A stretch of 64,000 nucleotides of DNA from Mesorhizobium sp. L-2-11 (GCF_016756595.1 NZ_AP023257.1:4046001-4110000), one strand, 5' to 3'. Shown: positions 8,872 through 17,634, numbered from the stretch's first letter. The notes: generated from the letters alone by a model not told the origin. Numbers and translations are program-made.

Positions 8872-9249
8872 ATGATCAATCTCCTCCTCGTTGCCGCGGG
8901 CGGCGCTATTGGCGCCGGGCTCCGGCACGTCGTCAATTTCGTCGCGCTGCGTCTTGTCGGCCCGAGCTTTCCCTGGGGCACGATGGCGATCAACATTGTC
9001 GGCTCTTTTGCCATGGGTTTGTTCATCACGACCCTGGCGCGGCGCTACGGCGGATCGAACGAGCTTCGGCTGTTCGTTGCCACCGGCATCCTCGGCGGCT
9101 TCACCACCTTCTCCGCCTTTTCGCTCGATTTCGCGACGCTGTGGGAGCGCGGCGCGACGCTGCCGGCGTTCGGGTACGCCCTTGCAAGCCTCATTGGCGC
9201 GATCATTGCCCTGTTTCTGGGTCTTTGGCTCGCAAGAAGCCTGTCTTAA
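8872..9249 (+). CDS. crcB: Fluoride-specific ion channel CrcB/Fluc
   Basis: CrcB exports fluoride as a dual-topology dimer in the inner membrane. The 125-residue product has four hydrophobic segments, the 'GGAIGAGLRH' start, the conserved Asn in 'AINIVGSF', and the pore motif 'GGFTTFSAFS'. The ATG at 8872 follows a short leader. I looked for a crcB-type fluoride riboswitch in 8805-8871 and did not see its conserved pieces, only a GCAGGG/CCCTGC stem. It sits between rarA and rluC. Confidence 0.95.
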   Translation: MINLLLVAAGGAIGAGLRHVVNFVALRLVGPSFPWGTMAINIVGSFAMGLFITTLARRYGGSNELRLFVATGILGGFTTFSAFSLDFATLWERGATLPAFGYALASLIGAIIALFLGLWLARSLS

Positions 9250-9264
9250 TGCTATTGCCCCCGC

Positions 9265-9361
9265 TTACAGCACCGCGTGTCCCTTAGAACGCGCAAGGGA
9301 CGTTGTAGCTTTTTGATTTGCGCATGACCCTTTTCCGAAATCGATTTCAGGTCATGCGCTG
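9265..9361 (+). repeat. Composite palindromic intergenic repeat, copy A
   Basis: Two joined dyads: GTCCCTT (9279-9285) with AAGGGAC (9295-9301), then GCGCATGACC (9320-9329) with GGTCATGCGC (9350-9359), both perfect. The same two-part design occurs at 60428-60541, 12127-12236 and, reversed, 52735-52828. It fills the crcB-rluC gap. Elements of this kind are widespread in Hyphomicrobiales genomes. Confidence 0.8.
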
Positions 9362-9381
9362 GAAACGGGTAAAACGAGACA

Positions 9382-10362
9382 ATGGCAGGCGTAGAACAGA
9401 TCACGGTGGAGGCCGGCGAGGCGGGTATGCGGCTCGATCGCTGGTTCAAGACCCATTTTCCGGGTCTTGGCTTCGGCCATCTGCAAAAGCTGCTGCGCTC
9501 CGGCCAGATCCGTGTCGATGGCGGCAGGGTGAAGGCTGATACCCGCGTCGAGCCGGGTCAGACGGTTCGGATCCCACCGCTCGAAGTCGACAAGAAGGGC
9601 GAGAGCCCGCTCACCGGTCACTCGATCCGCAACCAGGGCGACGCCGACGTTCTGGCCAAGATGCTGATCCACGAAGATCCGAAAGTATTTGTCTTCAACA
9701 AGCCTGCGGGCCTCGCCGTTCAGGGCGGTTCGGGCGTCACCCGCAATGTCGACGACATGCTGGAAGCCTGGCGCAACCAGAAGGGCGAGAAACCACGTCT
9801 GGTGCATCGGCTCGACCGCGACACGTCAGGCGTGCTGGTCGTCGCCCGCACCAGGCTCGCCGCCATGAAGCTTGCCGAGGCGTTCCGGGCGCGTGAAACC
9901 AAGAAGACCTACTGGGCGCTGGTCAAGGGCGTGCCGCCGAAGCGCGAGGACAAGATCTCGACCTGGCTGATCAAGGAGCCGACGCCCGACGGCGACCGGG
10001 TGCGCGTCGCCAAGCATGGCGAAAAGGGCGCCGACCACGCGGTGTCTTATTACCGGATCGTCGAGCAGGCGGCGCAGACCCTGTCCTGGCTGGAGATGGA
10101 GCCTTACACCGGCCGCACCCACCAGCTTCGCGTCCATGCCGCTCACATCGGCTGCCCGATCATCGGCGATCCCAAATATTTCGAGGCCGACACCAATTGG
10201 GATTTTCCCGGCGGCATGCAGAACCGCTTGCATCTGCACGCGCGCCGCATCGTCATCCCGCATCCCGACAAGGGTTTTATCGACGTCACCGCACCGATGC
10301 CGCCGCACATGCGCCAGAGCTGGAACCTGATCGGCTTCGACGACGCCAGCGCGGAGGACTAG
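9382..10362 (+). CDS. Ribosomal large-subunit pseudouridine synthase, RluC/RluD family
   Basis: Enzymes of this family convert specific uridines of 23S rRNA to pseudouridine. The 326-residue product has an N-terminal S4 RNA-binding domain (about 14-75, 'LDRWFKTHFPG...LQKLLRSGQIRVDG'), then the catalytic domain with the 'RLDRDTSGVLV' motif containing the nucleophile Asp145. The 'GRTHQLRVH' motif near residue 245 and 'GDPKY' are also present. The length fits RluC; substrate positions cannot be decided from sequence. Its stop is 5 bases before the next start. Confidence 0.93.
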   Translation: MAGVEQITVEAGEAGMRLDRWFKTHFPGLGFGHLQKLLRSGQIRVDGGRVKADTRVEPGQTVRIPPLEVDKKGESPLTGHSIRNQGDADVLAKMLIHEDPKVFVFNKPAGLAVQGGSGVTRNVDDMLEAWRNQKGEKPRLVHRLDRDTSGVLVVARTRLAAMKLAEAFRARETKKTYWALVKGVPPKREDKISTWLIKEPTPDGDRVRVAKHGEKGADHAVSYYRIVEQAAQTLSWLEMEPYTGRTHQLRVHAAHIGCPIIGDPKYFEADTNWDFPGGMQNRLHLHARRIVIPHPDKGFIDVTAPMPPHMRQSWNLIGFDDASAED

Positions 10363-10367
10363 TTCCA

Positions 10368-11289
10368 GTGGGTATGGCCACGGATACGCTCGACCGCCGC
10401 GACAGGGTCGACATGGCCGCCGCCGCCATCATGGTCGGGCTGACCTTTTCCTGGGGGCTGAACTACGTCGCCGCCAAGATCTCCTATGCCGGCTACGATC
10501 CGGTTTTCCTGTCGATCGCACGGTCGGTCATCGGCGGGCTGTGCGTTCTCGTCTGGTGCCGCTGGCGCGGCATTGCGCTTTTCAGCCGCGACGGAACCCT
10601 TGTCGCCGGCATTCTGGCGGGCGCGCTTTTTGGTCTCGAGTTCCTGTTTCTCTATGTCGGGCTCGAACAGACGACCGTCGCGCGCAACACCTTGCTGGTC
10701 AACACCATGCCGTTCTGGGTGCTGGTCGGCGGGCATTTCCTGCTGAACGAACGCATCACCGCGCGCCGGCTCGTCGGACTTGTGCTCGCATTCGCTGGAT
10801 TGGTCGCGGTGTTCTCCGATCAGTTGAGCGCCGATAACGGTGCGACATTGACCGGTGATCTGCTCAGTCTCGGCGCCGGCATTTTGTGGGCCTTGACCTA
10901 CATCGTCATCAAGCGAACGAAATTGGCGGAAGCGAGCGCCGAGAAGATGCTTCTCTATCAATTGGCCGGCGCTGCGATGGTCGGCGCCTTGGTGTTGCCT
11001 TTCGCCGGGCCGCCGGTCCGCGACTTCGCCGCTTTACCGACCTTGGCCTTGCTTTTCCAGGCGGTCTACATCGTCGCCTTCACCTATGTGCTGTGGTTCT
11101 GGCTGCCTGCGGCGCTATCCGGCATCGGGCCTGTCGAGTTTTACCTTCCTGTCGCCGGTGTTCGGCGTGCTGTGCGGCGCCATCTTCTTGAACGAGCCGC
11201 TGACCATCCGTATTTTCCTGGCACTCGGCCTCATCGCAGCCGGTCTGATCATTGTGAATCGGCCGGCCCGAAAACAGATCCCCGGATGA
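10368..11289 (+). pseudogene. EamA/DMT-family transporter with a single-base frameshift
   Basis: The family comprises ten-helix metabolite exporters with two EamA repeats. GTG at 10368 is favoured over ATG 10374 because GGAGGA (10353-10358) is nine bases upstream. The frame reads a normal EamA protein through 'AFTYVLWFWL', then derails: the expected continuation 'LRRYPASGLSSFTFLSPVFGV' and 'NEPLTIRIFLALGLIAAGLIIVNRP' is in another frame, ending TGA at 11287-11289. Deleting one C of the CC at 11106-11107 would restore a continuous protein of about 306 residues. As written, the first frame runs on without stop into ATP12. Either a real mutation or an assembly error. Confidence 0.85.
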
Positions 11290-11300
11290 AAGGCTCCGGC

Positions 11301-12092
11301 ATGCGCGATATTCTCAACGACCTCGAAGCGGGAAAGCAGCTGTCCGATCCGGATCCGGTACGCCGTGCCCAGATCCAGATGAAGACGCAGCTGCCGAAAC
11401 GCTTCTACAAAGCCGTCTCGGTCGTATCGGCCGAAGCTGGTTTTGCCGTTCATCTCGATGGCAAGCCGGTCCGCACGCCGGGCAAGGCGCTGCTGGTGCT
11501 GCCGACCGAAAAAGCCGCCGCTCTGGTCGCCGACGAGTTCGCCGCGCAAGGTGAGACGATCGACCCGATGACGATGCCGGTCATGCGTCTGGTCAACACG
11601 GCCATCGACGGCGTCGCCAGCGACCCGCAGGCGGTTTTGGAAGACATCCTGCGCTTTGCCTCGTCCGACCTGCTCTGCTATCGCGCCGACGCCCCCCAGG
11701 GGCTGGTCGATCGGCAGAACGAATTTTGGGATCCCGTCATCGATTGGGCGCGGAGCGCGCTCGGCGCCCGGTTTCATCTCGCCGAAGGGGTGATCCATGT
11801 CGAGCAGCCGCGTGAGAGCATCGCAGTGCTCGGCGTTCATCTTGCCCAGCGCGCCGACCCGCTCCGGCTTGCCGCCATCCACGTCATGACGTCGCTGACG
11901 GGATCGGCTCTGCTGGCGCTAGCCGTCGATTTCGGCGAGATCGACGGCGCCGCCGCCTGGACTGCCGGCCATGTCGACGAGGACTGGCAGGCCGAGCACT
12001 GGGGCCATGACGCGGAGGCCGTCGCCCGCCGTGCCCACCGCAAGCGCGACATGATGGCCGCGGTCGGTCTCCTCGAGGCGCTCAAGGGCTGA
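11301..12092 (+). CDS. ATP12 family F1-ATPase assembly chaperone
   Basis: ATP12 proteins assist assembly of the alpha subunit of F1-ATPase in mitochondria and are retained in alphaproteobacteria. The start at 11301 (MRDILNDLEAGKQLS) follows GAAAGG by seven bases; an upstream ATG at 11286 overlaps the transporter stop. The 263-residue product shows 'PKRFYKAVSV', 'FAVHLDGKPVRTPGKALLVLP', 'MTMPVMRLVNTAIDGV', 'ASSDLLCYRAD' and a C-terminal 'AAWTAGHVDEDWQAEHWG', all family landmarks. It is tightly linked to the upstream transporter and is the last gene before the MFS transporter. Confidence 0.93.
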   Translation: MRDILNDLEAGKQLSDPDPVRRAQIQMKTQLPKRFYKAVSVVSAEAGFAVHLDGKPVRTPGKALLVLPTEKAAALVADEFAAQGETIDPMTMPVMRLVNTAIDGVASDPQAVLEDILRFASSDLLCYRADAPQGLVDRQNEFWDPVIDWARSALGARFHLAEGVIHVEQPRESIAVLGVHLAQRADPLRLAAIHVMTSLTGSALLALAVDFGEIDGAAAWTAGHVDEDWQAEHWGHDAEAVARRAHRKRDMMAAVGLLEALKG

Positions 12093-12126
12093 CGGCAATC
12101 GCCACCCTCATTCGTTTCGTGTTGCC

Positions 12127-12236
12127 ATTAGAGCGACGTGCGTTCCAGTTGGACGTGCAAAGTACGCTGTAACACTTGGAAATCTATGCATCGTGCTTTC
12201 CGAAGATCGAATTCCGATGTTCGAGCCGATGCATTG
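12127..12236 (+). repeat. Composite palindromic intergenic repeat, diverged copy C
   Basis: The stretch repeats the design of copy A: an 'AGAGCG...CGTTCC...GGACGTGCAAAG...CGCTGTAAC' part followed by a TGCATCG (about 12187) ... CGATGCA (about 12228) dyad. Pairing is less complete than in copies A and B. It occupies part of the 286-base gap before the transporter; the remainder of the gap shows no convincing promoter. Confidence 0.6.
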
Positions 12237-12378
12237 GACCAAAGTCATAATCCCAAAGACGGGCTGCCTCTGGGCGGCGCTTTCTGTCACTTCTCGCGGC
12301 GATAGCTGCCCGAGTTCGTGTCCAGAGGCGACGCCGCGCAGCATCAAGCACAGCGAGATGTCACGGGAGGACGAATTC

Positions 12379-14268
12379 ATGGCAATGGCAGCGACCGCCG
12401 GCAGAGCAAGCCGCGGAATGACGCGGGAAGAGAAGAAGGTCATCTTCGCTTCCTCGCTCGGCACCGTTTTCGAATGGTACGATTTCTATCTCTACGGCGC
12501 ATTGGCGGCCGCGATCGGCTCGACATTCTTCAACTCGTATCCGGAAGCGACGCGCAACATCTTTACGCTGCTGGTTTTCGCCGCCGGATTCCTCGTGCGC
12601 CCGTTCGGCGCGCTGGTGTTTGGCCGCATTGGTGATCTCGTTGGTCGCAAATACACCTTTCTCGTCACCATCCTGATCATGGGCCTGTCGACTTTCCTGG
12701 TCGGCCTGCTGCCCGGTTCGGCAAGCTGGGGCATTGCAGCGCCCATTATCCTGATTGCGCTGCGCATGCTGCAGGGCCTGGCGCTCGGTGGTGAATATGG
12801 CGGTGCGGCGACCTATGTGGCCGAGCACGCGCCCGACGACCGCCGCGGCTTCTATACATCGTGGATCCAGACGACGGCGACGCTCGGCCTGTTCCTGTCG
12901 CTGGTCGTCATCCTTATCGTGCAAAATTCGCTGAGCAAGGAGGATTTCGCGGATTGGGGCTGGCGCATTCCGTTCCTGCTCTCAGCGATCCTGCTCGGCA
13001 TTTCGGTCTGGATTCGCCTGTCGCTCGCCGAATCGCCGACATTCCAGCGCATGAAGGACGAAGGCAAGGGTTCCAAGGCGCCGCTGACGGAAGCCTTCGG
13101 CCAGTGGAAGAATGCCAAGATCGCCATTCTGGCGCTTCTCGGCCTTACGGCCGGCCAGGCCGTAGTCTGGTACAACGGCCAGTTCTACGCGCTGTTTTTC
13201 CTGCAGAACGTGCTCAAGGTCGACGGCCAGTCGGTCAACATCATGATCGCCATCGCGCTGGCGCTCGGCACGATCTTCTTCGTCGTGTTCGGCTGGCTCT
13301 CCGACAAGATCGGCCGCAAGCCGATCATCATGGCGGGTCTGGCGCTGGCGATCGTCACCACCTTCCCGCTGTTCAAGGCGCTGACCTGGGCAGCCAATCC
13401 GGCGCTCGCCACCGCGCAGCAAAACACCCGTGCGACGATTACCGCTGCGCCTGGCGACTGCAAGTTCCAGTTCAATCCGACCGGAACGCGCAAGCCTCTG
13501 ACGTCGTGCGATATTGCGACGGATTTCCTCGCCAAGAGCTCGGTGCCCTATGACATCGTTACGACAGCGGCGCCGGGGACTGCGGCCAGTGTCAAGATCG
13601 GCACCGAAACGGTGGCGTCCTATGATGCCGTGGCAGCCGCAGACAAGGCAACTTCAAGCGACGCCGCGTTCAAGAAGGCAATCAACATTGCGTTGCGGGA
13701 CGGCGGTTATCCGCTGAAGCGTGCTGCGGCCAAGGTCGCCGACCAGAAGCTTGACGCCTTCGTCGCGGCCAATCCGGAACTGAAGCTCGACGCCGCCGCA
13801 ATCCGCGCCGGCGACAAGACGACGGTTGCGGCCGACCAGGCGGTCAAGGACAAGCTGCTGACGGCCGATGAGGCCGCGGCGGGAGCGCCCGAGATCACCG
13901 TCTACAGCGTCCCGGGAGCAGGCGCCTTTGCGATGTTTGCCGACCCTGAACAGGTCAGCTGGGCAAAGGTCATCGGCATCCTGTTCATCCTGGTCCTTTA
14001 CGTGACCATGGTCTACGGACCGATCGCCGCGATCCTGGTCGAGATGTTCCCGACCCGCATCCGCTATACCGGCATGTCGTTGCCCTATCACATCGGCAAT
14101 GGCTGGTTCGGCGGCCTGCTGCCGGCGACGGTGTTCGCGCTCAGCGCCTACAGCGGCGATATCTATTATGGCCTCTGGTATCCGGTGGTGATCGCGGCGA
14201 TGTCGCTGGTCATCGGTACGATCTTCGTCAGGGATACGCTGGGAACGGACTTGCACGCCAAGACCTGA
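12379..14268 (+). CDS. MFS transporter, metabolite:H+ symporter (MHS) type, with large periplasmic insert
   Basis: MHS transporters (ProP, ShiA, KgtP relatives) import organic acids or compatible solutes with protons. Start 12379 follows GGGAGG by eight bases; the longer upstream frame is unsupported. The 629-residue product is about 180 longer than usual. The canonical 'GTVFEWYDFYLYG' in TM1, 'GRIGDLVGRKYTF' in loop 2-3, 'ALGGEYGGAATYVAEHA' and 'GWLSDKIGRKP' in loop 8-9 are present. Residues about 338-523, between TM9 and TM10, form an Ala/Lys/Asp-rich hydrophilic block with two Cys; topology places it in the periplasm. Substrate is unknown. Confidence 0.88.
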   Translation: MAMAATAGRASRGMTREEKKVIFASSLGTVFEWYDFYLYGALAAAIGSTFFNSYPEATRNIFTLLVFAAGFLVRPFGALVFGRIGDLVGRKYTFLVTILIMGLSTFLVGLLPGSASWGIAAPIILIALRMLQGLALGGEYGGAATYVAEHAPDDRRGFYTSWIQTTATLGLFLSLVVILIVQNSLSKEDFADWGWRIPFLLSAILLGISVWIRLSLAESPTFQRMKDEGKGSKAPLTEAFGQWKNAKIAILALLGLTAGQAVVWYNGQFYALFFLQNVLKVDGQSVNIMIAIALALGTIFFVVFGWLSDKIGRKPIIMAGLALAIVTTFPLFKALTWAANPALATAQQNTRATITAAPGDCKFQFNPTGTRKPLTSCDIATDFLAKSSVPYDIVTTAAPGTAASVKIGTETVASYDAVAAADKATSSDAAFKKAINIALRDGGYPLKRAAAKVADQKLDAFVAANPELKLDAAAIRAGDKTTVAADQAVKDKLLTADEAAAGAPEITVYSVPGAGAFAMFADPEQVSWAKVIGILFILVLYVTMVYGPIAAILVEMFPTRIRYTGMSLPYHIGNGWFGGLLPATVFALSAYSGDIYYGLWYPVVIAAMSLVIGTIFVRDTLGTDLHAKT

Positions 14269-14279
14269 TCCTCGGCCGA

Positions 14280-14323
14280 GCAATTCCAGGAAAAGTGTGA
14301 AACGGTTTTCCGTCCGGAATTGC
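14280..14323. repeat. Palindromic repeat after the MFS gene, first dyad
   Basis: GCAATTCC (14280-14287) pairs with GGAATTGC (14316-14323), with an inner AGGAAAA/TTTTCC pairing. It lacks a U-run and is of the intergenic-repeat type common in rhizobia. Confidence 0.65.
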
Positions 14324-14335
14324 GCATAAACAAGA

Positions 14336-14380
14336 GTTAGAGCGGTTCGGCGTTTCCGTGAAACGATGAACCGCTCTAAC
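14336..14380. repeat. Palindromic repeat after the MFS gene, second dyad
   Basis: GTTAGAGCGGTTC (14336-14348) pairs perfectly over 13 bases with GAACCGCTCTAAC (14368-14380). The loop contains a second perfect dyad, CGTTTC (14351-14356) with GAAACG (14360-14365). It directly follows the first dyad, so the two probably form one mosaic element. Confidence 0.7.
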
Positions 14381-14391
14381 AGCAAAAATGC

Positions 14392-14424
14392 AAAGCCCGG
14401 CGCGAGCGATCGCGCCGGGCTTTT
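14392..14424. terminator. Bidirectional intrinsic terminator
   Basis: AAAGCCCGGCGCGA, loop GCGA, TCGCGCCGGGCTTT followed by T; A-rich on the left and T-rich on the right, so it can work in both directions. It lies between the convergent MFS gene (ends 14268) and the DUF2735 gene (ends 14456). Confidence 0.85.
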
Positions 14425-14455
14425 GCAATTCGTCAAAGCGATGCGGAGGAAAGGC

Positions 14456-14650
14456 TTAGCTCTTCCGCTCCTGTTTTTCTTCCTCGATGGCCGCCTCGTG
14501 GTACCAGCCGCTTCCGAAATCCGTACGGTTGCGCAATGAAGCAAGCTCTGCCGCGAACTTAGCCTTTCCGCTTAAATTTGAGGCAGAAGCGCGCGCTGCC
14601 ACCGGGAACATCAGGATTTTGGCCGACTGACGGGTAGGAGTGATTTCCAT
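14456..14650 (-). CDS. DUF2735 small protein
   Basis: The 64-residue product (start 14650, MEITPTRQSAKILMFPV) is preceded by AGAAGGGAGACCGACT, a good ribosome site; a longer frame to 14689 is less likely. The 'SAKILMFPV' beginning, the 'AKFAAELASLRN' block and 'WYHEAAIEEE' near the C-terminus match DUF2735, small soluble rhizobial proteins of unknown function. Its place divergent to glnII suggests a link to nitrogen status, but no function is established. Assignment is from memory of the family pattern. Confidence 0.75.
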   Translation of the reverse strand: MEITPTRQSAKILMFPVAARASASNLSGKAKFAAELASLRNRTDFGSGWYHEAAIEEEKQERKS

Positions 14651-14866
14651 AGTCGGTCTCCCTTCTTTTCCAGAGCCTTGCCGATTCAATCTTTCCCGAA
14701 GATAGGTTCTGCATTCGAGTTAGGCAATATGATTATAAAAAGATCAGTATCTGCCTGTTATTTATGCAGAACATGCTTGTGATTGATCCGGACGCATTGC
14801 GATTACGCGGCACCGGATTTGTTGGGATGCGGCGTCACTTTTGCCGCATCCTTGGCCCGCTGAAAA

Positions 14867-14881
14867 TGGCACACGAATTGC
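14867..14881 (+). promoter_or_regulatory. Sigma-54 promoter of glnII
   Basis: TGGCAC (14867-14872), five bases, TTGC (14878-14881): an exact match to the -24/-12 consensus with 10 bases between the GG and GC pairs. Transcription would start near 14893, leaving a 75-base leader before the glnII ATG. In rhizobia glnII is activated by NtrC with RpoN; ntrB and ntrC are in this window. I did not find a convincing NtrC box upstream. Confidence 0.85.
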
Positions 14882-14967
14882 TTTTTGATAACCTGGCAGG
14901 TCGGCTGCAGGGTGGCTGGCACGCCGGCGCCGTCCAGGTTCGGTGATCAAAGCAACGAGAGGCTAGA

Positions 14968-16008
14968 ATGACGAAATACAAGCTCGAGTACATTTGGCTC
15001 GATGGATACACCCCGGTTCCCAACCTTCGCGGAAAGACGCAGATCAAGGACTATGCCGAATTCCCGACGCTCGACCAGCTTCCGCTGTGGGGCTTCGACG
15101 GTTCCTCGACCATGCAGGCCGAAGGCCACTCGTCCGACTGCGTGCTGAAGCCGGTCGCCATCTATCCGGATCCGGCGCGCAGCAATGGCGTGCTCGTCAT
15201 GTGCGAAGTCATGATGCCGGACGGCGTGACGCCGCATGCATCCAACAAACGCGCCACCATCCTCGACGATGAGGGCGCCTGGTTCGGCTTCGAGCAGGAG
15301 TATTTCTTCTACAAGGACGGTCGCCCGCTCGGCTTCCCCGAGAGCGGCTACCCTGCGCCGCAAGGCCCGTACTACACCGGCGTCGGCTACAGTAATGTCG
15401 GCAGCGTCGCCAGGCAGATCGTCGAGGAGCATCTCGACCTTTGCCTCGCCGCCGGCATCAACCATGAAGGCATCAACGCCGAGGTGGCCAAGGGCCAGTG
15501 GGAATTCCAGATCTTTGGCAAGGGCTCCAAGAAGGCCGCCGACCAGATGTGGATGGCCCGCTACCTGATGCAGCGCCTCACCGAGAAATACGGCATCGAT
15601 ATCGAATACCACTGCAAGCCGCTCGGCGACACCGACTGGAATGGTTCCGGCATGCACGCCAACTTCTCGACCGCTTATATGCGCGAGGTCGGCGGCAAGG
15701 ACTATTTCGAGGCGCTGATGGCCGCCTTCGACAAGAACCTGATGGATCACATCGCAGTCTACGGGCCGGACAACGACAAGCGTTTGACCGGCAAGCACGA
15801 GACCGCGCCATGGAACAGGTTCAGCTATGGCATCGCCGACCGCGGCGCCTCGATCCGCGTGCCGCATTCCTTCATCAACAATGGCTACAAGGGCTATCTC
15901 GAGGATCGCCGCCCGAACTCGCAAGGCGACCCCTACCAGATCGCTTCGCAGATCCTGAAGACGATCGCCTCCGTTCCGACCAGCGCCGAGGTTTCGGCCG
16001 CAGCTTGA
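14968..16008 (+). CDS. glnII: Glutamine synthetase type II (eukaryotic-like)
   Basis: GSII makes glutamine from glutamate, ammonium and ATP as an octamer or decamer and is not adenylylated. The 346-residue product starts MTKYKLEYIWLDGY and shows the GSII landmarks 'GFDGSSTMQAEGHSSDC', 'WFGFEQEYFFY', 'EVAKGQWEFQIFG', 'NGSGMHANFST' and 'DRGASIRVPHS'. Besides eukaryotes, GSII is typical of rhizobia, Frankia and Streptomyces. It is expressed from a sigma-54 promoter, faces glnA (convergent), and shares a bidirectional terminator with it. The start is preceded by AACGAGAGG. Confidence 0.97.
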   Translation: MTKYKLEYIWLDGYTPVPNLRGKTQIKDYAEFPTLDQLPLWGFDGSSTMQAEGHSSDCVLKPVAIYPDPARSNGVLVMCEVMMPDGVTPHASNKRATILDDEGAWFGFEQEYFFYKDGRPLGFPESGYPAPQGPYYTGVGYSNVGSVARQIVEEHLDLCLAAGINHEGINAEVAKGQWEFQIFGKGSKKAADQMWMARYLMQRLTEKYGIDIEYHCKPLGDTDWNGSGMHANFSTAYMREVGGKDYFEALMAAFDKNLMDHIAVYGPDNDKRLTGKHETAPWNRFSYGIADRGASIRVPHSFINNGYKGYLEDRRPNSQGDPYQIASQILKTIASVPTSAEVSAAA

Positions 16009-16116
16009 GCACTGGTCACGGCGCAGACCCCTCTGTCTGCGCCGTGAGGGCTCTCCGCCGGCGTTTTGCCAGGCGACAACACCAGCGTCTAAATTGAGTG
16101 TTTTTCATCCAAAACA

Positions 16117-16148
16117 AAAACCCCGCCGGATCGCTCCGGCGGGGTTTT
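16117..16148. terminator. Bidirectional terminator between glnII and glnA
   Basis: AAAACCCCGCCGGA (16117-16130), loop TCGC, TCCGGCGGGGTTTT (16135-16148): 14 perfect pairs with A-run and T-run flanks. It ends glnII on the plus strand and glnA on the minus strand. Confidence 0.93.
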
Positions 16149-16170
16149 GTTTGTCCTTTAGCTCGTCCGC

Positions 16171-17580
16171 TCAGACCGAATAATACATGTCGTACTCGAC
16201 CGGATGCGGGGTCATTTCGAAGCGCATCACTTCGGCCATCTTGAGCTCGATGTAGCTGTCGATCTGGTCGTCGTCGAACACGCCGCCGGCCTTGAGGAAG
16301 CCGCGGTCCTTGTCAAGGCTCTGCAACGCTTCGCGCAGCGAGCCGCAGACGGTCGGGATCTTCTTCAGTTCCTTCGGCGGCAGGTCGTAGAGGTCCTTGT
16401 CCATCGGCTGTCCCGGATGGATTTTGTTCTTGATGCCGTCAAGCCCGGCCATCAGCATGGCGGCAAAAGCGAGGTAGGGGTTGGCGCCCGGATCGGGGAA
16501 GCGGACCTCGACGCGCTTGGATTTCGGCGACGAGCCGAATGGAATGCGGCAGGAGGCAGAGCGGTTGCGCGCCGAATAGGCGAGCAGCACCGGCGCTTCA
16601 TAGCCGGGCACCAGGCGCTTGTAGGAATTGGTCAGCGGGTTGGTGAAGGCGTTGATCGCCTTGGCGTGCTTGATGACGCCGCCGATGTAAAACAGGCAGC
16701 TCTCCGAAAGGCCGGCATATTCATTGCCGGCGAAGGTCGGCTTGCCCTCCTTCCAGATCGACTGGTGGACATGCATGCCCGAGCCGTTGTCGCCAAAGAC
16801 CGGTTTCGGCATGAAGGTGGCCGTCTTGCCGTAGGCGTTGGCGACCTGGTGCACGACATATTTGTAGATCAGCATCTTGTCGGCGTTGCGGACCAGCGTG
16901 TCGAACTTGATGCCGAGTTCGTGCTGGGCTGCGGCGACTTCGTGGTGGTGCTTTTCGACACGCACGCCCATTTCGGCGAGCACGGTCAGCATTTCAGAGC
17001 GCATGTCCTGCGCCGAGTCGATCGGCGGCACCGGGAAATAGCCGCCCTTGATGCGCGGGCGGTGGCCGAGATTGCCGGTCTCGTAGTCGGTGTCGTCGTT
17101 GGACGGCAATTCGGTGGAGTCGAGCTTGAAGCCGGTGTTGTACGGGTCGGCCTTGTATTTGACGTCGTCGAACACGAAGAACTCGGCTTCCGGGCCGACG
17201 AAGATCTGATCGCCGATGCCTTCCGCCTTCATATAGGCTTCAGCCTTCTTGGCGGTGCCGCGCGGGTCGCGGTTGTAGGATTCTCCGGAGATCGGATCGA
17301 GAATATCGCACAGGATGACCATGGTCGACTGCGCGAAGAACGGGTCCATATGCACCGTCTCGGTGTCGGGCATCAGCACCATGTCGGACTCGTTGATCGC
17401 CTTCCAGCCGGCGATCGAGGACCCGTCGAACATGACGCCATCGGCAAACATGTCTTCCTCGACCTCAACGACATCCATCGTCACGTGCTGCAGCTTGCCC
17501 TTCGGATCTGTGAAGCGCAGGTCAACGAATTTCACGTCGTTGTCCTTGATCTGCTTCATGATGTCTTTGGCTGTCGTCAT
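16171..17580 (-). CDS. glnA: Glutamine synthetase type I
   Basis: GSI is the dodecameric ammonium-assimilating enzyme regulated by adenylylation. The 469-residue product has '[18 protein letters not shown]', the active-site '[14 protein letters not shown]', '[12 protein letters not shown]', 'VPGYEAPV' and 'NRSASCRIP'. The adenylylation site is Tyr398 in 'KDLYDLPP'. The C-terminus 'EYDMYYSV' is canonical. It follows glnB after 54 bases and is probably transcribed from the glnB sigma-54 promoter. It is convergent with glnII, so the two isoenzymes are adjacent, which allows coordinated control by NtrC and PII. Confidence 0.98.
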   Translation of the reverse strand: MTTAKDIMKQIKDNDVKFVDLRFTDPKGKLQHVTMDVVEVEEDMFADGVMFDGSSIAGWKAINESDMVLMPDTETVHMDPFFAQSTMVILCDILDPISGESYNRDPRGTAKKAEAYMKAEGIGDQIFVGPEAEFFVFDDVKYKADPYNTGFKLDSTELPSNDDTDYETGNLGHRPRIKGGYFPVPPIDSAQDMRSEMLTVLAEMGVRVEKHHHEVAAAQHELGIKFDTLVRNADKMLIYKYVVHQVANAYGKTATFMPKPVFGDNGSGMHVHQSIWKEGKPTFAGNEYAGLSESCLFYIGGVIKHAKAINAFTNPLTNSYKRLVPGYEAPVLLAYSARNRSASCRIPFGSSPKSKRVEVRFPDPGANPYLAFAAMLMAGLDGIKNKIHPGQPMDKDLYDLPPKELKKIPTVCGSLREALQSLDKDRGFLKAGGVFDDDQIDSYIELKMAEVMRFEMTPHPVEYDMYYSV

Positions 17581-17634
17581 GTCATGTTTCCCTGTCTGAT
17601 GACGTTTCGAGGAGATGATCTGAAATCAGAAACC

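Noticed and set aside
10197..12092. A single 631-residue fusion protein
   Set aside because: Its first 57 residues are out of frame over rluC and the part from about 11107 to 11286 is the transporter in the wrong frame, so it arises from a frameshift and not from a designed fusion.
14764..14946. 60-residue plus-strand frame upstream of glnII
   Set aside because: It covers the sigma-54 promoter of glnII and has no protein features.
14867..14967. An NtrC box directly around the glnII promoter
   Set aside because: TGCAC-N7-GTGCA-like boxes were not found in 14690-14866; only weak partial matches exist.
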